NCBI RefSeq assembly: GCF_019884785.1
Contig: NZ_CP082326.1
Coordinates: forward strand, 4,519,355 to 4,583,354
Source of the DNA: Crassaminicella profunda
Lineage (GTDB): Bacteria > Bacillota > Clostridia > Peptostreptococcales > Thermotaleaceae
Direction: 5' to 3'
DNA: 64,000 nucleotides
The notes below the pieces were generated by a model. That model had not been told where the DNA came from. It did not search any database and was given only the letters and a program-made list of their open reading frames with translations. Positions within the stretch are counted from its first letter, which is position 1; each line of letters begins with the position of its first letter. Below, piece after piece: positions 26,285 through 36,176 of the stretch. The position numbers were made by a program, and so were the translations under genes.

Positions 26285-27460
26285 ATGAGTTTTCAAGATT
26301 TGTTAAATGAAGTAGAGGGAGAAGAAAATAAAGTAACCCTTCAAAAAAGTGAACAAGAAATAGAAAAAGATACGGCTTTGGTAGAATCAGCATCTAGTGA
26401 ACCGGTAATTACGGTAGATTTATCCAAGTTTAATCAAGAGGATTTACAGAGAGTGGACAAGATAAAAGAAGAAATTAATGTAGGAAATTCTAATAGTATA
26501 CCTTCCTTTGGAGCTGAAATCCAAGGAAATATTGCAAAATTTGCAGATGGCATATTAGAAGGGGTAAGAACGAAGGATACAGGTTTTGTTGGAAAGGACT
26601 TAACCTTATTATTATCAACTATTCAAGAAGTAGATATGGAAAAATTGCAGGAAAAGAAATCTATTACCAGCAAAATCCCTTTCTTTGGTAGGCTTAAAAA
26701 AAGTGTTGCTAATACAAAAACGCAATTAGAAAATGTTACGCAGACTGTAGATCGAATAGTTGTTTCATTAGATACAGCTAGAAAAGAGCTGATCAGAGAT
26801 GTAAATGTGCTAGATTTATTGTACAACAAAAATTTAGAATATCTTCATCTTCTAGAGATGTATATTGCAGCAGGAGAAGTAAAATATAAAGAGCTTAGAG
26901 AAACTATTTTTGTACAGCTTAAAAATAGAGCTGAAGAAACAAGAGATATGTTAGATGTTCAAAAATATAATGATTTTGCTCAATTATTAAATGAGATGGA
27001 AAAAAGAATTCATGATTTGAAATTGAGTAGAGAAATTTCTATTCAGACCCTTCCACAAATAAGATTGATGCAAAATAACGATAAAATATTAGCCAATAAA
27101 ATTCAATCGAGTATATTAACAACTATTCCTATTTGGAAGAATCAAATTGCCTTATCCATTTCTTTAACAAAACAAAAAACGGCTCTAGAGCTTCAAAAAA
27201 GGGTTTCAGATACAACGGAAAATATGTTAAAACAAAATGCAGAGCTTCTTAAAATGAATACTTTAGAAATTGCAAAAGAAAGTGAAAGAGGAATTATTAG
27301 TATGGATACACTGAAGGAAACTCATCAAAAGTTGATTGAAACCATTGAAGGATCTATGAAGATTTATGAAGAGGGTAGAGAAAAGAGAAATACAATAGAA
27401 AAAGAATTAATAGAACTTGAAAATACACAAAAACAAAAGCTATTAGGCTTTAAGAATTAG
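26285..27460 (+). CDS. TelA-family toxic anion resistance protein
   Basis: This 391-residue soluble, mostly alpha-helical protein matches the TelA family over its length. Recognisable parts are SIPSFGAEIQGNIAKFAD, KIPFFGRLKKSV, LDLLYNKNLEYLHLLEMYIAAGE (as NLEYLHLLEMYIAAG) and PIWKNQIALSISLTKQK. The family is linked to tellurite and cell-envelope stress resistance in some hosts, with unknown chemistry. Adjacent TerD-like and unknown genes support a stress-response cluster. Confidence 0.87.
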   Translation: MSFQDLLNEVEGEENKVTLQKSEQEIEKDTALVESASSEPVITVDLSKFNQEDLQRVDKIKEEINVGNSNSIPSFGAEIQGNIAKFADGILEGVRTKDTGFVGKDLTLLLSTIQEVDMEKLQEKKSITSKIPFFGRLKKSVANTKTQLENVTQTVDRIVVSLDTARKELIRDVNVLDLLYNKNLEYLHLLEMYIAAGEVKYKELRETIFVQLKNRAEETRDMLDVQKYNDFAQLLNEMEKRIHDLKLSREISIQTLPQIRLMQNNDKILANKIQSSILTTIPIWKNQIALSISLTKQKTALELQKRVSDTTENMLKQNAELLKMNTLEIAKESERGIISMDTLKETHQKLIETIEGSMKIYEEGREKRNTIEKELIELENTQKQKLLGFKN

Positions 27461-27476
27461 TAGTATAGGTGATCTG

Positions 27477-28280
27477 ATGGATAAAAATGAATGCTTAAAG
27501 CTTATGAATCAGTATTTTCATATAGAAAGTCTTATTGTGAAATTAAAAAATCCTGATTTTAAATTAAAAAGTCATATATTCTACTACAACAATATCTTCA
27601 AAGAAGTGGATAAAATCGCTATTATGCAGGTTCGTTCTAAAAATTTAGAAGATGATATCTTATTTAATATATATTATGTTTCTGATGAATTTGAATCTCT
27701 TTTTCATGGATATTTTAGTATTGAGCCTTTATCAAAATCTGCGCAAAAAATTTTTAGAAATATAAGTAAAGTTTGTACGGATTTAGGAACTTATTTTTAT
27801 TATGCTTATCAAAATAGTGATTTATTAAAGAAATATTTAATTGCTGGTAATTTTCAAAATAGCTTAGAGGAAAGTGATGATGATCTAAAAAAACAATTGG
27901 ATGAAATAAAAAAAGAAATGTATATAGAAATTTCCCAGTATGAAACTAAAAAATTAGAACAAATTTTATTAAGAAGAGACTTTCTTAGAAAATATATAAA
28001 AAACTTTATAAAATTTAATGAGAAACCTTCTGAAGAAGTAAAAATGTTTTTGATGAGTATATTGACACGAAAAATGAAAAATCATATATGCTTTATGAAC
28101 AATGAAAAAATTTTGAACACTTTTATTCATATAGATACGAAATCTATTACACTAAATAAGTATAAGAATTTGTCCATTTATGGGTTGATGGATCACGCTG
28201 TAGAAGAAAATTATATTTTATTTTTAAAGTTAGAATTTGATTTTGAAGGCGGAGATAATATTGGCAAAATCATTGGTTAA
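27477..28280 (+). CDS. Hypothetical protein in TelA/TerD cluster
   Basis: This 267-residue protein has no signal peptide or clear membrane helix and no recognised domain. It is rich in Lys, Glu, Phe and Tyr with long predicted helices. It starts 16 bp after telA with an AGGTGAT site. Its last 20 bases overlap the start of the TerD-like gene, so the two are translationally coupled and probably act together. Confidence 0.6.
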   Translation: MDKNECLKLMNQYFHIESLIVKLKNPDFKLKSHIFYYNNIFKEVDKIAIMQVRSKNLEDDILFNIYYVSDEFESLFHGYFSIEPLSKSAQKIFRNISKVCTDLGTYFYYAYQNSDLLKKYLIAGNFQNSLEESDDDLKKQLDEIKKEMYIEISQYETKKLEQILLRRDFLRKYIKNFIKFNEKPSEEVKMFLMSILTRKMKNHICFMNNEKILNTFIHIDTKSITLNKYKNLSIYGLMDHAVEENYILFLKLEFDFEGGDNIGKIIG

Positions 28281-28815
28281 AGGTGAAAAAATTGTGATAG
28301 GAAAATTGAATGAAGGACTCAATCAGTTGAGGATGGGGGTAAAATTTGTAAATCCTATGGAGCCTTTGTTGGATATAGATATTTTTGCTTTTGTGATGGA
28401 TGAAAAAAATTGTGTAAATAAGGAACAGATTATATTTTATAATAACCCTGTTATGGATAAAAGTATTAACTATGATGAAGATTATGGAGACGAGGAAAAT
28501 AAAAAGACCTTTATAATTGATTTAAATAAGCTTCCTCAAGATATAAAAAAAATAGTTTTTGGTTGTTCTGTATATAAAGGTGAAAATATAGATGATGCTC
28601 AGACGTTGAATTTGATCTTTACAGCATTTGAGCAAATAACAAAAATGGAAATGTTTCAAATTCATGAGGAAATAGATGTGGCAAGCTGTGAGACTTTTTT
28701 ATTTGGAGAGATTTATTTATATAAGGACTTGTGGAAATTTAATACAGTCCTCTATGAACATGAAAAGAATATATTAAGTGTATTAAAAAATTTATATGGA
28801 GTGAAATTTTATTAA
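28261..28815 (+). CDS. TerD-domain protein
   Basis: This 184-residue protein begins (M)AKSLVKGEKIVIGKLNEGL, as TerD proteins do, with Asp-rich calcium-site-like segments (LLDIDIFAFVMD and NYDEDYGDEEN). The C-terminal LFGEIYLYKDLWKFN matches the family end. TTG 28261 is chosen because GGCGGAG lies six bases upstream and it gives the usual TerD N-terminus. TerD domains bind calcium and belong to stress systems around TelA. This is the last gene of the operon. Confidence 0.8.
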   Translation: MAKSLVKGEKIVIGKLNEGLNQLRMGVKFVNPMEPLLDIDIFAFVMDEKNCVNKEQIIFYNNPVMDKSINYDEDYGDEENKKTFIIDLNKLPQDIKKIVFGCSVYKGENIDDAQTLNLIFTAFEQITKMEMFQIHEEIDVASCETFLFGEIYLYKDLWKFNTVLYEHEKNILSVLKNLYGVKFY

Positions 28816-28833
28816 GAGCATATGAATCAGTGT

Positions 28834-28866
28834 AGACGCCAAATATTCTTTATAGGATATTTGGCG
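28834..28866 (+). terminator. Hairpin after the TerD-like gene
   Basis: ACGCCAAATAT/ATATTTGGCGT forms a strong stem. The T tract is poor, so function as a terminator is inferred from its position. Confidence 0.6.
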
Positions 28867-28906
28867 TACATGCTTTAAAAAGCAAATAGGAAAAGAAAGA
28901 TCTTGT

Positions 28907-28935
28907 TTGACAGTTGAGGAACAAAGTGCTAAAAT
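28907..28935 (+). promoter_or_regulatory. Promoter of the TetR-RND operon
   Basis: TTGACA (28907) and TAAAAT (28930) are separated by 17 bases. An AT-rich partly palindromic stretch (GTACTAAAAAAACTAAAATAGT, 20 bases shown as TACTAAAAAAACTAAAATAG) lies between it and the regulator start and could be the operator. Confidence 0.6.
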
Positions 28936-28987
28936 CATATTGGTACTAAAAAAACTAAAATAGTTTTCATATTACACAAAGAAAGAA

Positions 28988-29554
28988 GTGATGTGTATGC
29001 GTATGCGAATCATCCAAGGAGCTATTGAAGAAACAGGAGAAAAGGGCATTAAATTTACTATGAATGACTTAGCTAAAAGACTAGGAGTAAGTAAAAGAAC
29101 ACTTTATGAAAATTTTAGTTCAAAGGAAAGTTTAATAGATGGGATTGTTGAGCATTTTTTTTCTACCATGAGAGAAAAAGAAGAAGAGATTATCAATGAT
29201 TCCACTTTAAGTACGATAGAGAAATTAAAAGAAATTGCAATGATTCTTCCAAACTCTCCAAGACTTATGTATATCAGTAGATTTTATGAAATGAAGCAGT
29301 ATTATCCAAAACAGTGGCAGAAGGTAGAACAATGGTTTGCTGAATGGTCACCAGAATTTGAATTAATCGAAGAAGGAATAGAGAGTGGAAAATTAAGAAG
29401 GGTAAATACCATTGTTTTTAGAAAAATGATTATTGAATCTATTATGGCACTGGCAGATAGAAGTTTTTTAATGAAAAATGATTTTACATTGAAAGAAGCA
29501 CTTCATAATATGGTAGATATTATTTTATATGGATTGGTAGTAGATGAAAAATAA
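28988..29554 (+). CDS. TetR-family transcriptional regulator
   Basis: This 188-residue protein has the TetR N-terminal DNA-binding helices (FTMNDLAKRLGVSKRTLYENFSSKESLID, seen as LAKRLGVSKRTLYENF) and a variable ligand domain. It lies 34 bp upstream of the RND adaptor gene and probably represses its own operon until an inducer binds. The start is uncertain among GTG 28988 and two following ATG codons. Confidence 0.85.
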   Translation: MMCMRMRIIQGAIEETGEKGIKFTMNDLAKRLGVSKRTLYENFSSKESLIDGIVEHFFSTMREKEEEIINDSTLSTIEKLKEIAMILPNSPRLMYISRFYEMKQYYPKQWQKVEQWFAEWSPEFELIEEGIESGKLRRVNTIVFRKMIIESIMALADRSFLMKNDFTLKEALHNMVDIILYGLVVDEK

Positions 29555-29587
29555 TAGTGATGTTTTAAATGACAAGGGGGAACGATC

Positions 29588-30763
29588 ATGAGACGAAAAA
29601 TAACTGTTTTATTTGTATGTATTTTATGTATGCAACTTGTTTTAACAGGGTGCAGTTTAAAAGAAGATCAAACAGCAATGGCGCAAGTATTAAAGCCAGT
29701 AGTTGTAAAGGAAATAAAGGAAGCAACTTATTCTGATGAAATCGCTTTAAGTGGAAATATAAAGCCAACAAAAACTGTTAAGCTTGCTTATAAAATTCCA
29801 GGAGGGATTATTGAAAATATTTTTGTAAACGAAGGAGATTTTGTCGAGAAAGATCAACTAATTATGCAGCTCGATAGCTATGATTATCAATTGCAGATGC
29901 AAGCAGCAGAGGCCAAATGGGAATCTTCAAAATTAAAGATGGACAGTCAAATCCCATCAAAGACCAATCAAGCAAAAGCGTATTTAGATTTGGCAACAAA
30001 AAATTATGAAAGAATGAAAAATCTTTATGCAGAAGGAGCTGTTCCTACAGCTAAGATGGATGAAATTGAAGCAAAGTATATAGAAGCTACCAACAAATAT
30101 CAAGAAGCCTTAGATGCAAAGGAATATACTAAAGTAGAGCTTGATCAGGCAGTAGCTGCAAAGGATTCTGCTCAGTCAAATTTAAATGATACAAAACTTG
30201 TAAGTCCTATTGATGGAATTGTTCTTAAAAAAATAGCTGAAGTTGGAGAAACGGCAGCTCAAGGATATCCCGTGATTGTTTTAGGACAATTAGATCAAGT
30301 GGAAATAGAAGTAGGTGTTGCAGATAGTAGCATCAATAAGATTCAAAAGGGACAAAAGGCGAAGGTGTATGTATATGGAATTGAAAAAGAATTTGAAGGA
30401 ATTGTAAGTGAAGTAAGTGCACTAGCAGATACAGAAACAAGAACTTTTCCTGTAAAGGTAAAGATTGAAAATAAAGAGCATGAATTAAAACCTGGAATGG
30501 TAGGAAAGGTAAGTATTCCATTATCAGAGAAAAAATCTGTATTAATTCCAGTGGATGCTATTTTAAATATGCCTGAAGGGGTTATTGTATTTGTTTATTC
30601 AGAAAAAGAAGGAGCTGTTCATAAAAGAAAAATAACGGCAGGTGAAATTGTTGGAGATCAAGTAGAAGTAAAAGAAGGGTTGAAGATCGGAGAAAAAATT
30701 GTTGTAGAAGGACAATTCAAATTAAAGGATAATGATAAAATCAACGTGGAGGCGAGGAACTAA
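29588..30763 (+). CDS. RND efflux adaptor lipoprotein (membrane fusion protein)
   Basis: This 391-residue protein has a lipoprotein signal (LVLTGCSLK; lipid-modified Cys near residue 22), a biotinyl-lipoyl-like domain split by a long helical hairpin (about 60-200; GDFVEKDQLIMQLDSYDY and SPIDGIVLKKIAEVGE) and a beta-barrel domain. In monoderm cells such adaptors sit outside the membrane and work with the RND pump. The stop overlaps the start of the pump gene by one base. Confidence 0.9.
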   Translation: MRRKITVLFVCILCMQLVLTGCSLKEDQTAMAQVLKPVVVKEIKEATYSDEIALSGNIKPTKTVKLAYKIPGGIIENIFVNEGDFVEKDQLIMQLDSYDYQLQMQAAEAKWESSKLKMDSQIPSKTNQAKAYLDLATKNYERMKNLYAEGAVPTAKMDEIEAKYIEATNKYQEALDAKEYTKVELDQAVAAKDSAQSNLNDTKLVSPIDGIVLKKIAEVGETAAQGYPVIVLGQLDQVEIEVGVADSSINKIQKGQKAKVYVYGIEKEFEGIVSEVSALADTETRTFPVKVKIENKEHELKPGMVGKVSIPLSEKKSVLIPVDAILNMPEGVIVFVYSEKEGAVHKRKITAGEIVGDQVEVKEGLKIGEKIVVEGQFKLKDNDKINVEARN

Positions 30764-33700
30764 TGGTAAAATGGAGCGTAAATCATAGAAGTATCGTCAT
30801 GTTGATTTGTTTCTTTGTTTTCATTTCGGGAGTTCTTATTTATGGAGATATGGAAAGACAGGAAAATCCAAATGTTGTTGCCCCTAAAGGAATGGTGAAG
30901 TGCATTTATCCAGGAGCAAGTCCTGAGGATGTTGAAAAGCTAATCATAAAACCATTAGAAACAAAAATTAATGAAATATCAGAGATTAAAAAGCTTGAAA
31001 GCTTTGCACTGGATAGTGTAGGAGTTATAAAAGTAACGCTTGTAGATTTAAGTGATGATAAAATCGATAAGGTTTGGGATGATTTAAAGGATGATGTGGA
31101 TGAGGTGAAAAAAGATTTGCCTCAGGAAGCTTGGGAACCAGAGATTCAAACAGATTTTACAGAAACTTATGGACTCCTTCTTGCTCTTACGGGAAAGGAA
31201 TATACCTATGAAAATCTAAAAGAGGTTGCAGAAAATTTAAAGGATCAATTAGAAGAAGATCCAGATGTTAAAGCTGTGGATATTGATGGTGAAATTGATG
31301 AACAGATCCATATAAACTTAGATATGGTAAAGCTTGAGCAATATAAGATTGCGCCAAATACCATTGTAAAACTTATTAAAGCTCACAATGTAAATATTCC
31401 AGGCGGAAACTTAGAAATGGGGCATATAAAGGTTCCTGTTCAGACTTCTGGAGAATACAAAAATATGGCTCAATTAAAAAATACAGTGATTGGTGTATCT
31501 AAAAGTGGCAATCCTATTTATTTGAAGGATGTTGCACAAGTTGTAAAAACAGAAGAGAAAAAAGAAGTGTTTGACACTTTTAACAATGAAAAAGCCCTTG
31601 TAATAGGTGTGAAATATGCAGAAGGAAAGAACATGGTTAAGATAGGAAAAAGGTTAAATGTTATTGTAGAGGACTTTAAAGGGGAACTCTATGAAGGCAT
31701 GGATCTTACCATATTTACAGATCAAGCAGATTATGTAAATGGTGCTATAAAACTGTTTGAAAGTAATTTAATATCCGCTATTATTCTTGTGGTTTTAGTA
31801 GTACTCATAGCCATGGGATCAAGAAGTGCCTTAGTGGTATCTAGTTCTATTCCTTTAATTATAATGAGTGTTTTCGTATATATGAAGCTCAATGGTATGC
31901 AGCTCCATCAAGTATCTATTGCTTCCTTGATTATTTCTTTAAGTTTACTAGTTGCCAATGGTATTGTTGCCAATGATAGTATGTATCTTTATTTGGAAAG
32001 AGGATTTGATAGAGAAACTGCTTGTATAAGAGGTGCCAATGAAGTAAAAATTGCTATTCTTACATCAACACTTACAAGTATTGCTTCGTTTTTACCACTT
32101 GCTATGATGCAGGGGGTAGCTGGAAAATTCGTAAAAAGTTTACCTATATTGGTTTCAGTTGCACTTTTTAGTTCCTATCTTACATCCCTTACTATGGTAC
32201 CTGCACTAGGATATACTTTTTTGCAGGTAAAAGGGGAAGGGAAAAAGAAAAATATATTCTTTAGAAAATTAGAAAAATATATAGATATTGATAAAGTTTC
32301 AAAAAAAGTTTTAGAAAAATATAAGGCGAGCCTAGGGCGAGGACTGAAAAGGCCAAAGATAATTATTGGTGTTGCTCTAGCTGTATTTGTTGTGAGTCTT
32401 GCCATTATTCCTAGTCTTGGTGTTCAATTATTCCCCCCTGTAGAAAGGGATCAATATATTATTGATGTAGCCGTAAAACAGGGAAGTACAGCAGAAAGAA
32501 CAGGAGAAATTGTAGAAAAAATAGGAAATATCCTTTCAAAAGAGCAGTCAGTAGATTCTTTTATGGCAAAGGTGGGTGATGGACCACTAAAATATTATGT
32601 AACCTTTGTACCCAATACGGTAGCAAGTAATAAAGCTCAATTTATTGTCAATGGAAAACAAAAAGATATTGAGCATATACAAAACCTTCTAGATAGTAAA
32701 GTACCTGGAGCAAGAATTAATGTAAGAAAGCTTGAAAATGCTATGCCTGTTGATTTTCCTATTGAGGTAAGAATATCAGGAGAAGATATAGATCTTCTTA
32801 AAAAAGCAGCTGTTGATGTAAAAAATATAGTAGAGGAAGTCCCTGGAGGAAAAAATGTTCAGGATACCTTTGGACTTGATTCTTATAAACTAAACGTTAA
32901 TGTCAATGAGGAAAAAGCAAATCTTGTAGGTCTTAGCAATTATGATATTGCAGCTACAGTGAGAATGGCCATCAATGGCTATGAAGTAACTAAATTAAAG
33001 CAAGAGCATATTGATGATGATGATCTTCCTGTTGTTATGAAGATCCCTGATAAAAACAAACATAATAAAGAAATACTAGAGGATATTTTCTTTACCTCTA
33101 CTATTACAGAGAAGAATGTTCCTATCAAACAAATTGCTACGATAGAAAATGAATTTGCTTTAAATAAAATTGTAAGACGTAATACGAAAAGAACGATTAC
33201 TATAGGTTTGTTTGTTAAGGAAGGATACAATACAGAAGCTGTTCAGAAAAAAGTAGAAGAGGTATTAAAGAAATATGAATTGCCAAAGGGATATACCATG
33301 GAATTTGGAGGAGCAAGTGAAGAAAGAAATGATGCTTTCACATCTATGAAAGTTCCTTCTATTATTGCAGTAGCCATTATTTATTTAATATTGGTTATGC
33401 AGTTTGGAGATCTTCGTGAACCTTTTATCATTATGGGAACCATTCCCCTATCCTTCATAGGTATAATATGGGGGTTAAAGATTACAGGATATCCAATAGG
33501 ATTTATGGCACTCCTTGGAGCCATCAGTCTCATGGGGGTTGTTGTAAATAATGGGATTGTTCTTCTTGATTATATAAAGCTACTGAAAAATGAACATGAT
33601 TCTTTACGAGATGCTGTTATAGAAGCTTGTGCTACAAGAATTAGACCTATTATGATTGGTATGATTACTACTGTTATTTCACTGATTCCTTTAGGACTTT

Positions 33701-33858
33701 CAGGAGGACTATTGTGGGCGCCAATGGCTTATTCTATTATTTTCGGTATGATGGTTTCATCAGTCCTTACACTGTATGTGATTCCATCTGCGTATTTAAT
33801 CATAGAAGGAGAACAATCAATATTTAAAAAATTAGTTGTTTACATGCAATCAAAATAA
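30763..33858 (+). CDS. RND-family efflux permease (AcrB-like)
   Basis: This 1031-residue protein has the RND duplication: two sets of six membrane helices each preceded by a large extracytoplasmic loop. Pump motifs include YPGASPEDVEK, LLVANGIVANDSM in the first half and GVVVNNGIVLLDY in the second. The Asp that relays protons in AcrB (VVDDAI) is replaced by ANDS here, which suggests a distant clade within the family. The substrate is unknown. Part of the TetR-adaptor-pump operon. Confidence 0.9.
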   Translation: MVKWSVNHRSIVMLICFFVFISGVLIYGDMERQENPNVVAPKGMVKCIYPGASPEDVEKLIIKPLETKINEISEIKKLESFALDSVGVIKVTLVDLSDDKIDKVWDDLKDDVDEVKKDLPQEAWEPEIQTDFTETYGLLLALTGKEYTYENLKEVAENLKDQLEEDPDVKAVDIDGEIDEQIHINLDMVKLEQYKIAPNTIVKLIKAHNVNIPGGNLEMGHIKVPVQTSGEYKNMAQLKNTVIGVSKSGNPIYLKDVAQVVKTEEKKEVFDTFNNEKALVIGVKYAEGKNMVKIGKRLNVIVEDFKGELYEGMDLTIFTDQADYVNGAIKLFESNLISAIILVVLVVLIAMGSRSALVVSSSIPLIIMSVFVYMKLNGMQLHQVSIASLIISLSLLVANGIVANDSMYLYLERGFDRETACIRGANEVKIAILTSTLTSIASFLPLAMMQGVAGKFVKSLPILVSVALFSSYLTSLTMVPALGYTFLQVKGEGKKKNIFFRKLEKYIDIDKVSKKVLEKYKASLGRGLKRPKIIIGVALAVFVVSLAIIPSLGVQLFPPVERDQYIIDVAVKQGSTAERTGEIVEKIGNILSKEQSVDSFMAKVGDGPLKYYVTFVPNTVASNKAQFIVNGKQKDIEHIQNLLDSKVPGARINVRKLENAMPVDFPIEVRISGEDIDLLKKAAVDVKNIVEEVPGGKNVQDTFGLDSYKLNVNVNEEKANLVGLSNYDIAATVRMAINGYEVTKLKQEHIDDDDLPVVMKIPDKNKHNKEILEDIFFTSTITEKNVPIKQIATIENEFALNKIVRRNTKRTITIGLFVKEGYNTEAVQKKVEEVLKKYELPKGYTMEFGGASEERNDAFTSMKVPSIIAVAIIYLILVMQFGDLREPFIIMGTIPLSFIGIIWGLKITGYPIGFMALLGAISLMGVVVNNGIVLLDYIKLLKNEHDSLRDAVIEACATRIRPIMIGMITTVISLIPLGLSGGLLWAPMAYSIIFGMMVSSVLTLYVIPSAYLIIEGEQSIFKKLVVYMQSK

Positions 33859-33885
33859 CCCTAATGAGGGTTATTTTTTTACCTA
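33856..33885 (+). terminator. Rho-independent terminator
   Basis: AATAACCCT/AGGGTTATT followed by T residues ends the RND operon. Confidence 0.85.
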
Positions 33886-33945
33886 TAAGTTATCACTTTC
33901 ATATACTGATAATAGGAAGATGATGTTTTATTAGGAGGTAAAGAT

Positions 33946-36036
33946 GTGAAAGATGATAACCAAATTATTTTTCTGAAAAAGTGTGAAGATGAATTAAAAT
34001 TAAGAAATTCATACTTTGAAAAATTGTTTGAAAAATCTCCAGAAGCCATTGCAATACTGGATAATCATTCAAATGTTTTGAAGGTAAATGAGGGGTTTGA
34101 GACATTATTTCAATATAAAATTGAAGAGGTAAAAGGGACTAATATCCAACGGGTTATTTGTCCAAAATCACTATATGATGAGGCTCACAGTATGGCTAAT
34201 ACAACAGAAAATGGTGGTTTTTTTAGGATAGAAAGTAAACGAAAACGAAAAGATGGAAAAATTTTAGATATAGAAATTTTTGGTTATCCTATTGTGAGTG
34301 ATGATCGGCAGGTAGGTATATATGCTATTTATAAAGATATAACAGAAAAAAAGAGATTTGAAAGAAAACTAAAATTATTTGTTAAAGTTTTAGAAAATAA
34401 TACAGAAGGTGTATTAATTGCAGATAGAGAAGGAAATATTGTATGGATCAATCAGGCATTTACAGAGATTACCGAGTATGGAGAGAAAGAAATTCTAGGG
34501 AAGAATTATTGGGCATTGAATGGGACAAATGATGAGATGAATAAAAAAATAAAAAACCATTTAGTAAAAAAGGGAATGTGGAAAGGTGAAATTTTGAGTA
34601 GGCGAAAAGATGGAGAAATCTATCCACAAAATATTAACCTATTTATAATAGAGAGTAAAGAAAAACAAAGTTATTTTGCTGTAATTGTTAGAGATATTAC
34701 AGATCATAAAATAAAAGAACAGAAAATTAATTATTTAGCTTTTCGAGATTTTTTAACGGGTTTATATAATAGAGCATTTTTCATTGGAAAACTTAATTAT
34801 ATAGTAATCAATGCCTGTAGTAAAAAAGAAAAAGTAGCAGTACTTTTTATAGATTTAGATGGGTTTAAAAACATTAATGACCATTTAGGACATGCAATTG
34901 GAGATCTATTGCTTCAAAAGGCAGCTAAAAGAATAAAATCATGTGTTCGAGAATGTGATATTGTGGCTCGAATTGGAGGGGATGAGTTCACTATATTGTT
35001 GACGCAGATGGACAATACAGAAAATGCAACAAAGATAGCAGAAAGAATGATTTACTTTTTTGAAAAACCATTTTTGGTGAAGGATCATAAAGTATATGTA
35101 GATATTAGTGTTGGTATTGCAGTATATCCTGATGATGGGATGGATACAGATACGTTGATGATTCATGCAGATCTTGCAATGTATAAAGCAAAAGAAAGTA
35201 AAGGGAATAAAATCGAAAGATTTTCTCCTATTTTAAATGAACAAGCAAAAGAACAATTCATATTAGAAAATCTTCTAAAAGAAGCATTAAAAAGAAATGA
35301 ATTGTTACTTTATTATCAGCCTATTATAGATATGCATACAGGAAAAATGATTGGAGCAGAGACCCTCTTAAGATGGAAAACAAAAGAATTGGGATTTGTT
35401 CCACCAGACAAGTTTATTCCTATAGCAGAAAGTAATGGGCTCATTTTCTCTATTGGAGAATGGGTGCTAAAAAATGCTTGCAGACAGAATAAAAAGTGGC
35501 AAGATAGTGGAAATATCCCTATATATGTATCTGTCAATATATCTATTCGACAATTAGAGCAAAAAGATTTTTCAGATAGAGTTAAGAATATACTTTTAGA
35601 GACTGGGCTAGAAGCTAAATATTTAGAATTAGAGATAACAGAGAGTATTTCGGCAGAGAATATTCATAATATTGTTAGTATTTTTGAGAAACTAAACCAA
35701 TTAGGGATAAAATTATCTATTGATGATTTTGGTACAGGTTATTCGTCTTTAAGTCAATTAAGTAGACTACCTATTAGTAAATTGAAAATAGATAAAAGCT
35801 TTGTAAATGATATTCATATAGAGATGAATAATACAGCTATTGTTACTACAATTATTGGAATGGCTAAGACTTTGAAATTTGAGGTAGTTGCAGAAGGGAT
35901 AGAGACAGAAGAACAATTATGCTTTTTAAGAGATACAAAATGTGATATGGGGCAGGGTTATTTATTTAGTCCACCTGTACCAAGAAATCAATTTGAAGAA
36001 TTTTTAAAAAAGAAAAATTGTTTTATAAAAAAATGA
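33946..36036 (+). CDS. PAS-PAS-GGDEF-EAL c-di-GMP enzyme
   Basis: This 696-residue protein has two PAS domains (about 20-130 and 145-255), GGDEF (about 262-425) and EAL (about 435-690). The cyclase site RIGGDEF is intact, with the inhibitory RxxD (RECD) five residues before it. The phosphodiesterase signature is AETLLRW instead of EALLRW; the catalytic Glu and the DDFGTGYSS loop are kept, so activity is likely. No membrane segment is seen; the PAS domains would sense a cytosolic signal. GTG start after TAGGAGG. Confidence 0.9.
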   Translation: MKDDNQIIFLKKCEDELKLRNSYFEKLFEKSPEAIAILDNHSNVLKVNEGFETLFQYKIEEVKGTNIQRVICPKSLYDEAHSMANTTENGGFFRIESKRKRKDGKILDIEIFGYPIVSDDRQVGIYAIYKDITEKKRFERKLKLFVKVLENNTEGVLIADREGNIVWINQAFTEITEYGEKEILGKNYWALNGTNDEMNKKIKNHLVKKGMWKGEILSRRKDGEIYPQNINLFIIESKEKQSYFAVIVRDITDHKIKEQKINYLAFRDFLTGLYNRAFFIGKLNYIVINACSKKEKVAVLFIDLDGFKNINDHLGHAIGDLLLQKAAKRIKSCVRECDIVARIGGDEFTILLTQMDNTENATKIAERMIYFFEKPFLVKDHKVYVDISVGIAVYPDDGMDTDTLMIHADLAMYKAKESKGNKIERFSPILNEQAKEQFILENLLKEALKRNELLLYYQPIIDMHTGKMIGAETLLRWKTKELGFVPPDKFIPIAESNGLIFSIGEWVLKNACRQNKKWQDSGNIPIYVSVNISIRQLEQKDFSDRVKNILLETGLEAKYLELEITESISAENIHNIVSIFEKLNQLGIKLSIDDFGTGYSSLSQLSRLPISKLKIDKSFVNDIHIEMNNTAIVTTIIGMAKTLKFEVVAEGIETEEQLCFLRDTKCDMGQGYLFSPPVPRNQFEEFLKKKNCFIKK

Positions 36037-36041
36037 TGGAA

Positions 36042-36078
36042 TAATTGGTGAAGGATGTGCTTCACCAATTATTTTGAA
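36042..36078 (+). terminator. Rho-independent terminator
   Basis: An ATAATTGGTGAAG/CTTCACCAATTAT hairpin followed by TTTTG ends the GGDEF-EAL gene. Confidence 0.85.
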
Positions 36079-36113
36079 AAAAATAGAAATATTCTATTTA
36101 AAAGTGAGTATGC

Positions 36114-36141
36114 ACCACCCTTGTAGAGAATACATATTATA
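36114..36141 (+). promoter_or_regulatory. Sigma-K-like promoter before yabG
   Basis: AC (36114-36115) and CATATTATA (36133-36141) are spaced 17 bases apart and match the sigma-K pattern AC-N16/17-CATAnnnTA. B. subtilis yabG is known to be sigma-K-dependent in the mother cell. The start codon is 36 bases downstream. Confidence 0.65.
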
Positions 36142-36176
36142 TATTACAGGAGATTCTATTTGGGAGGACAGATTAC

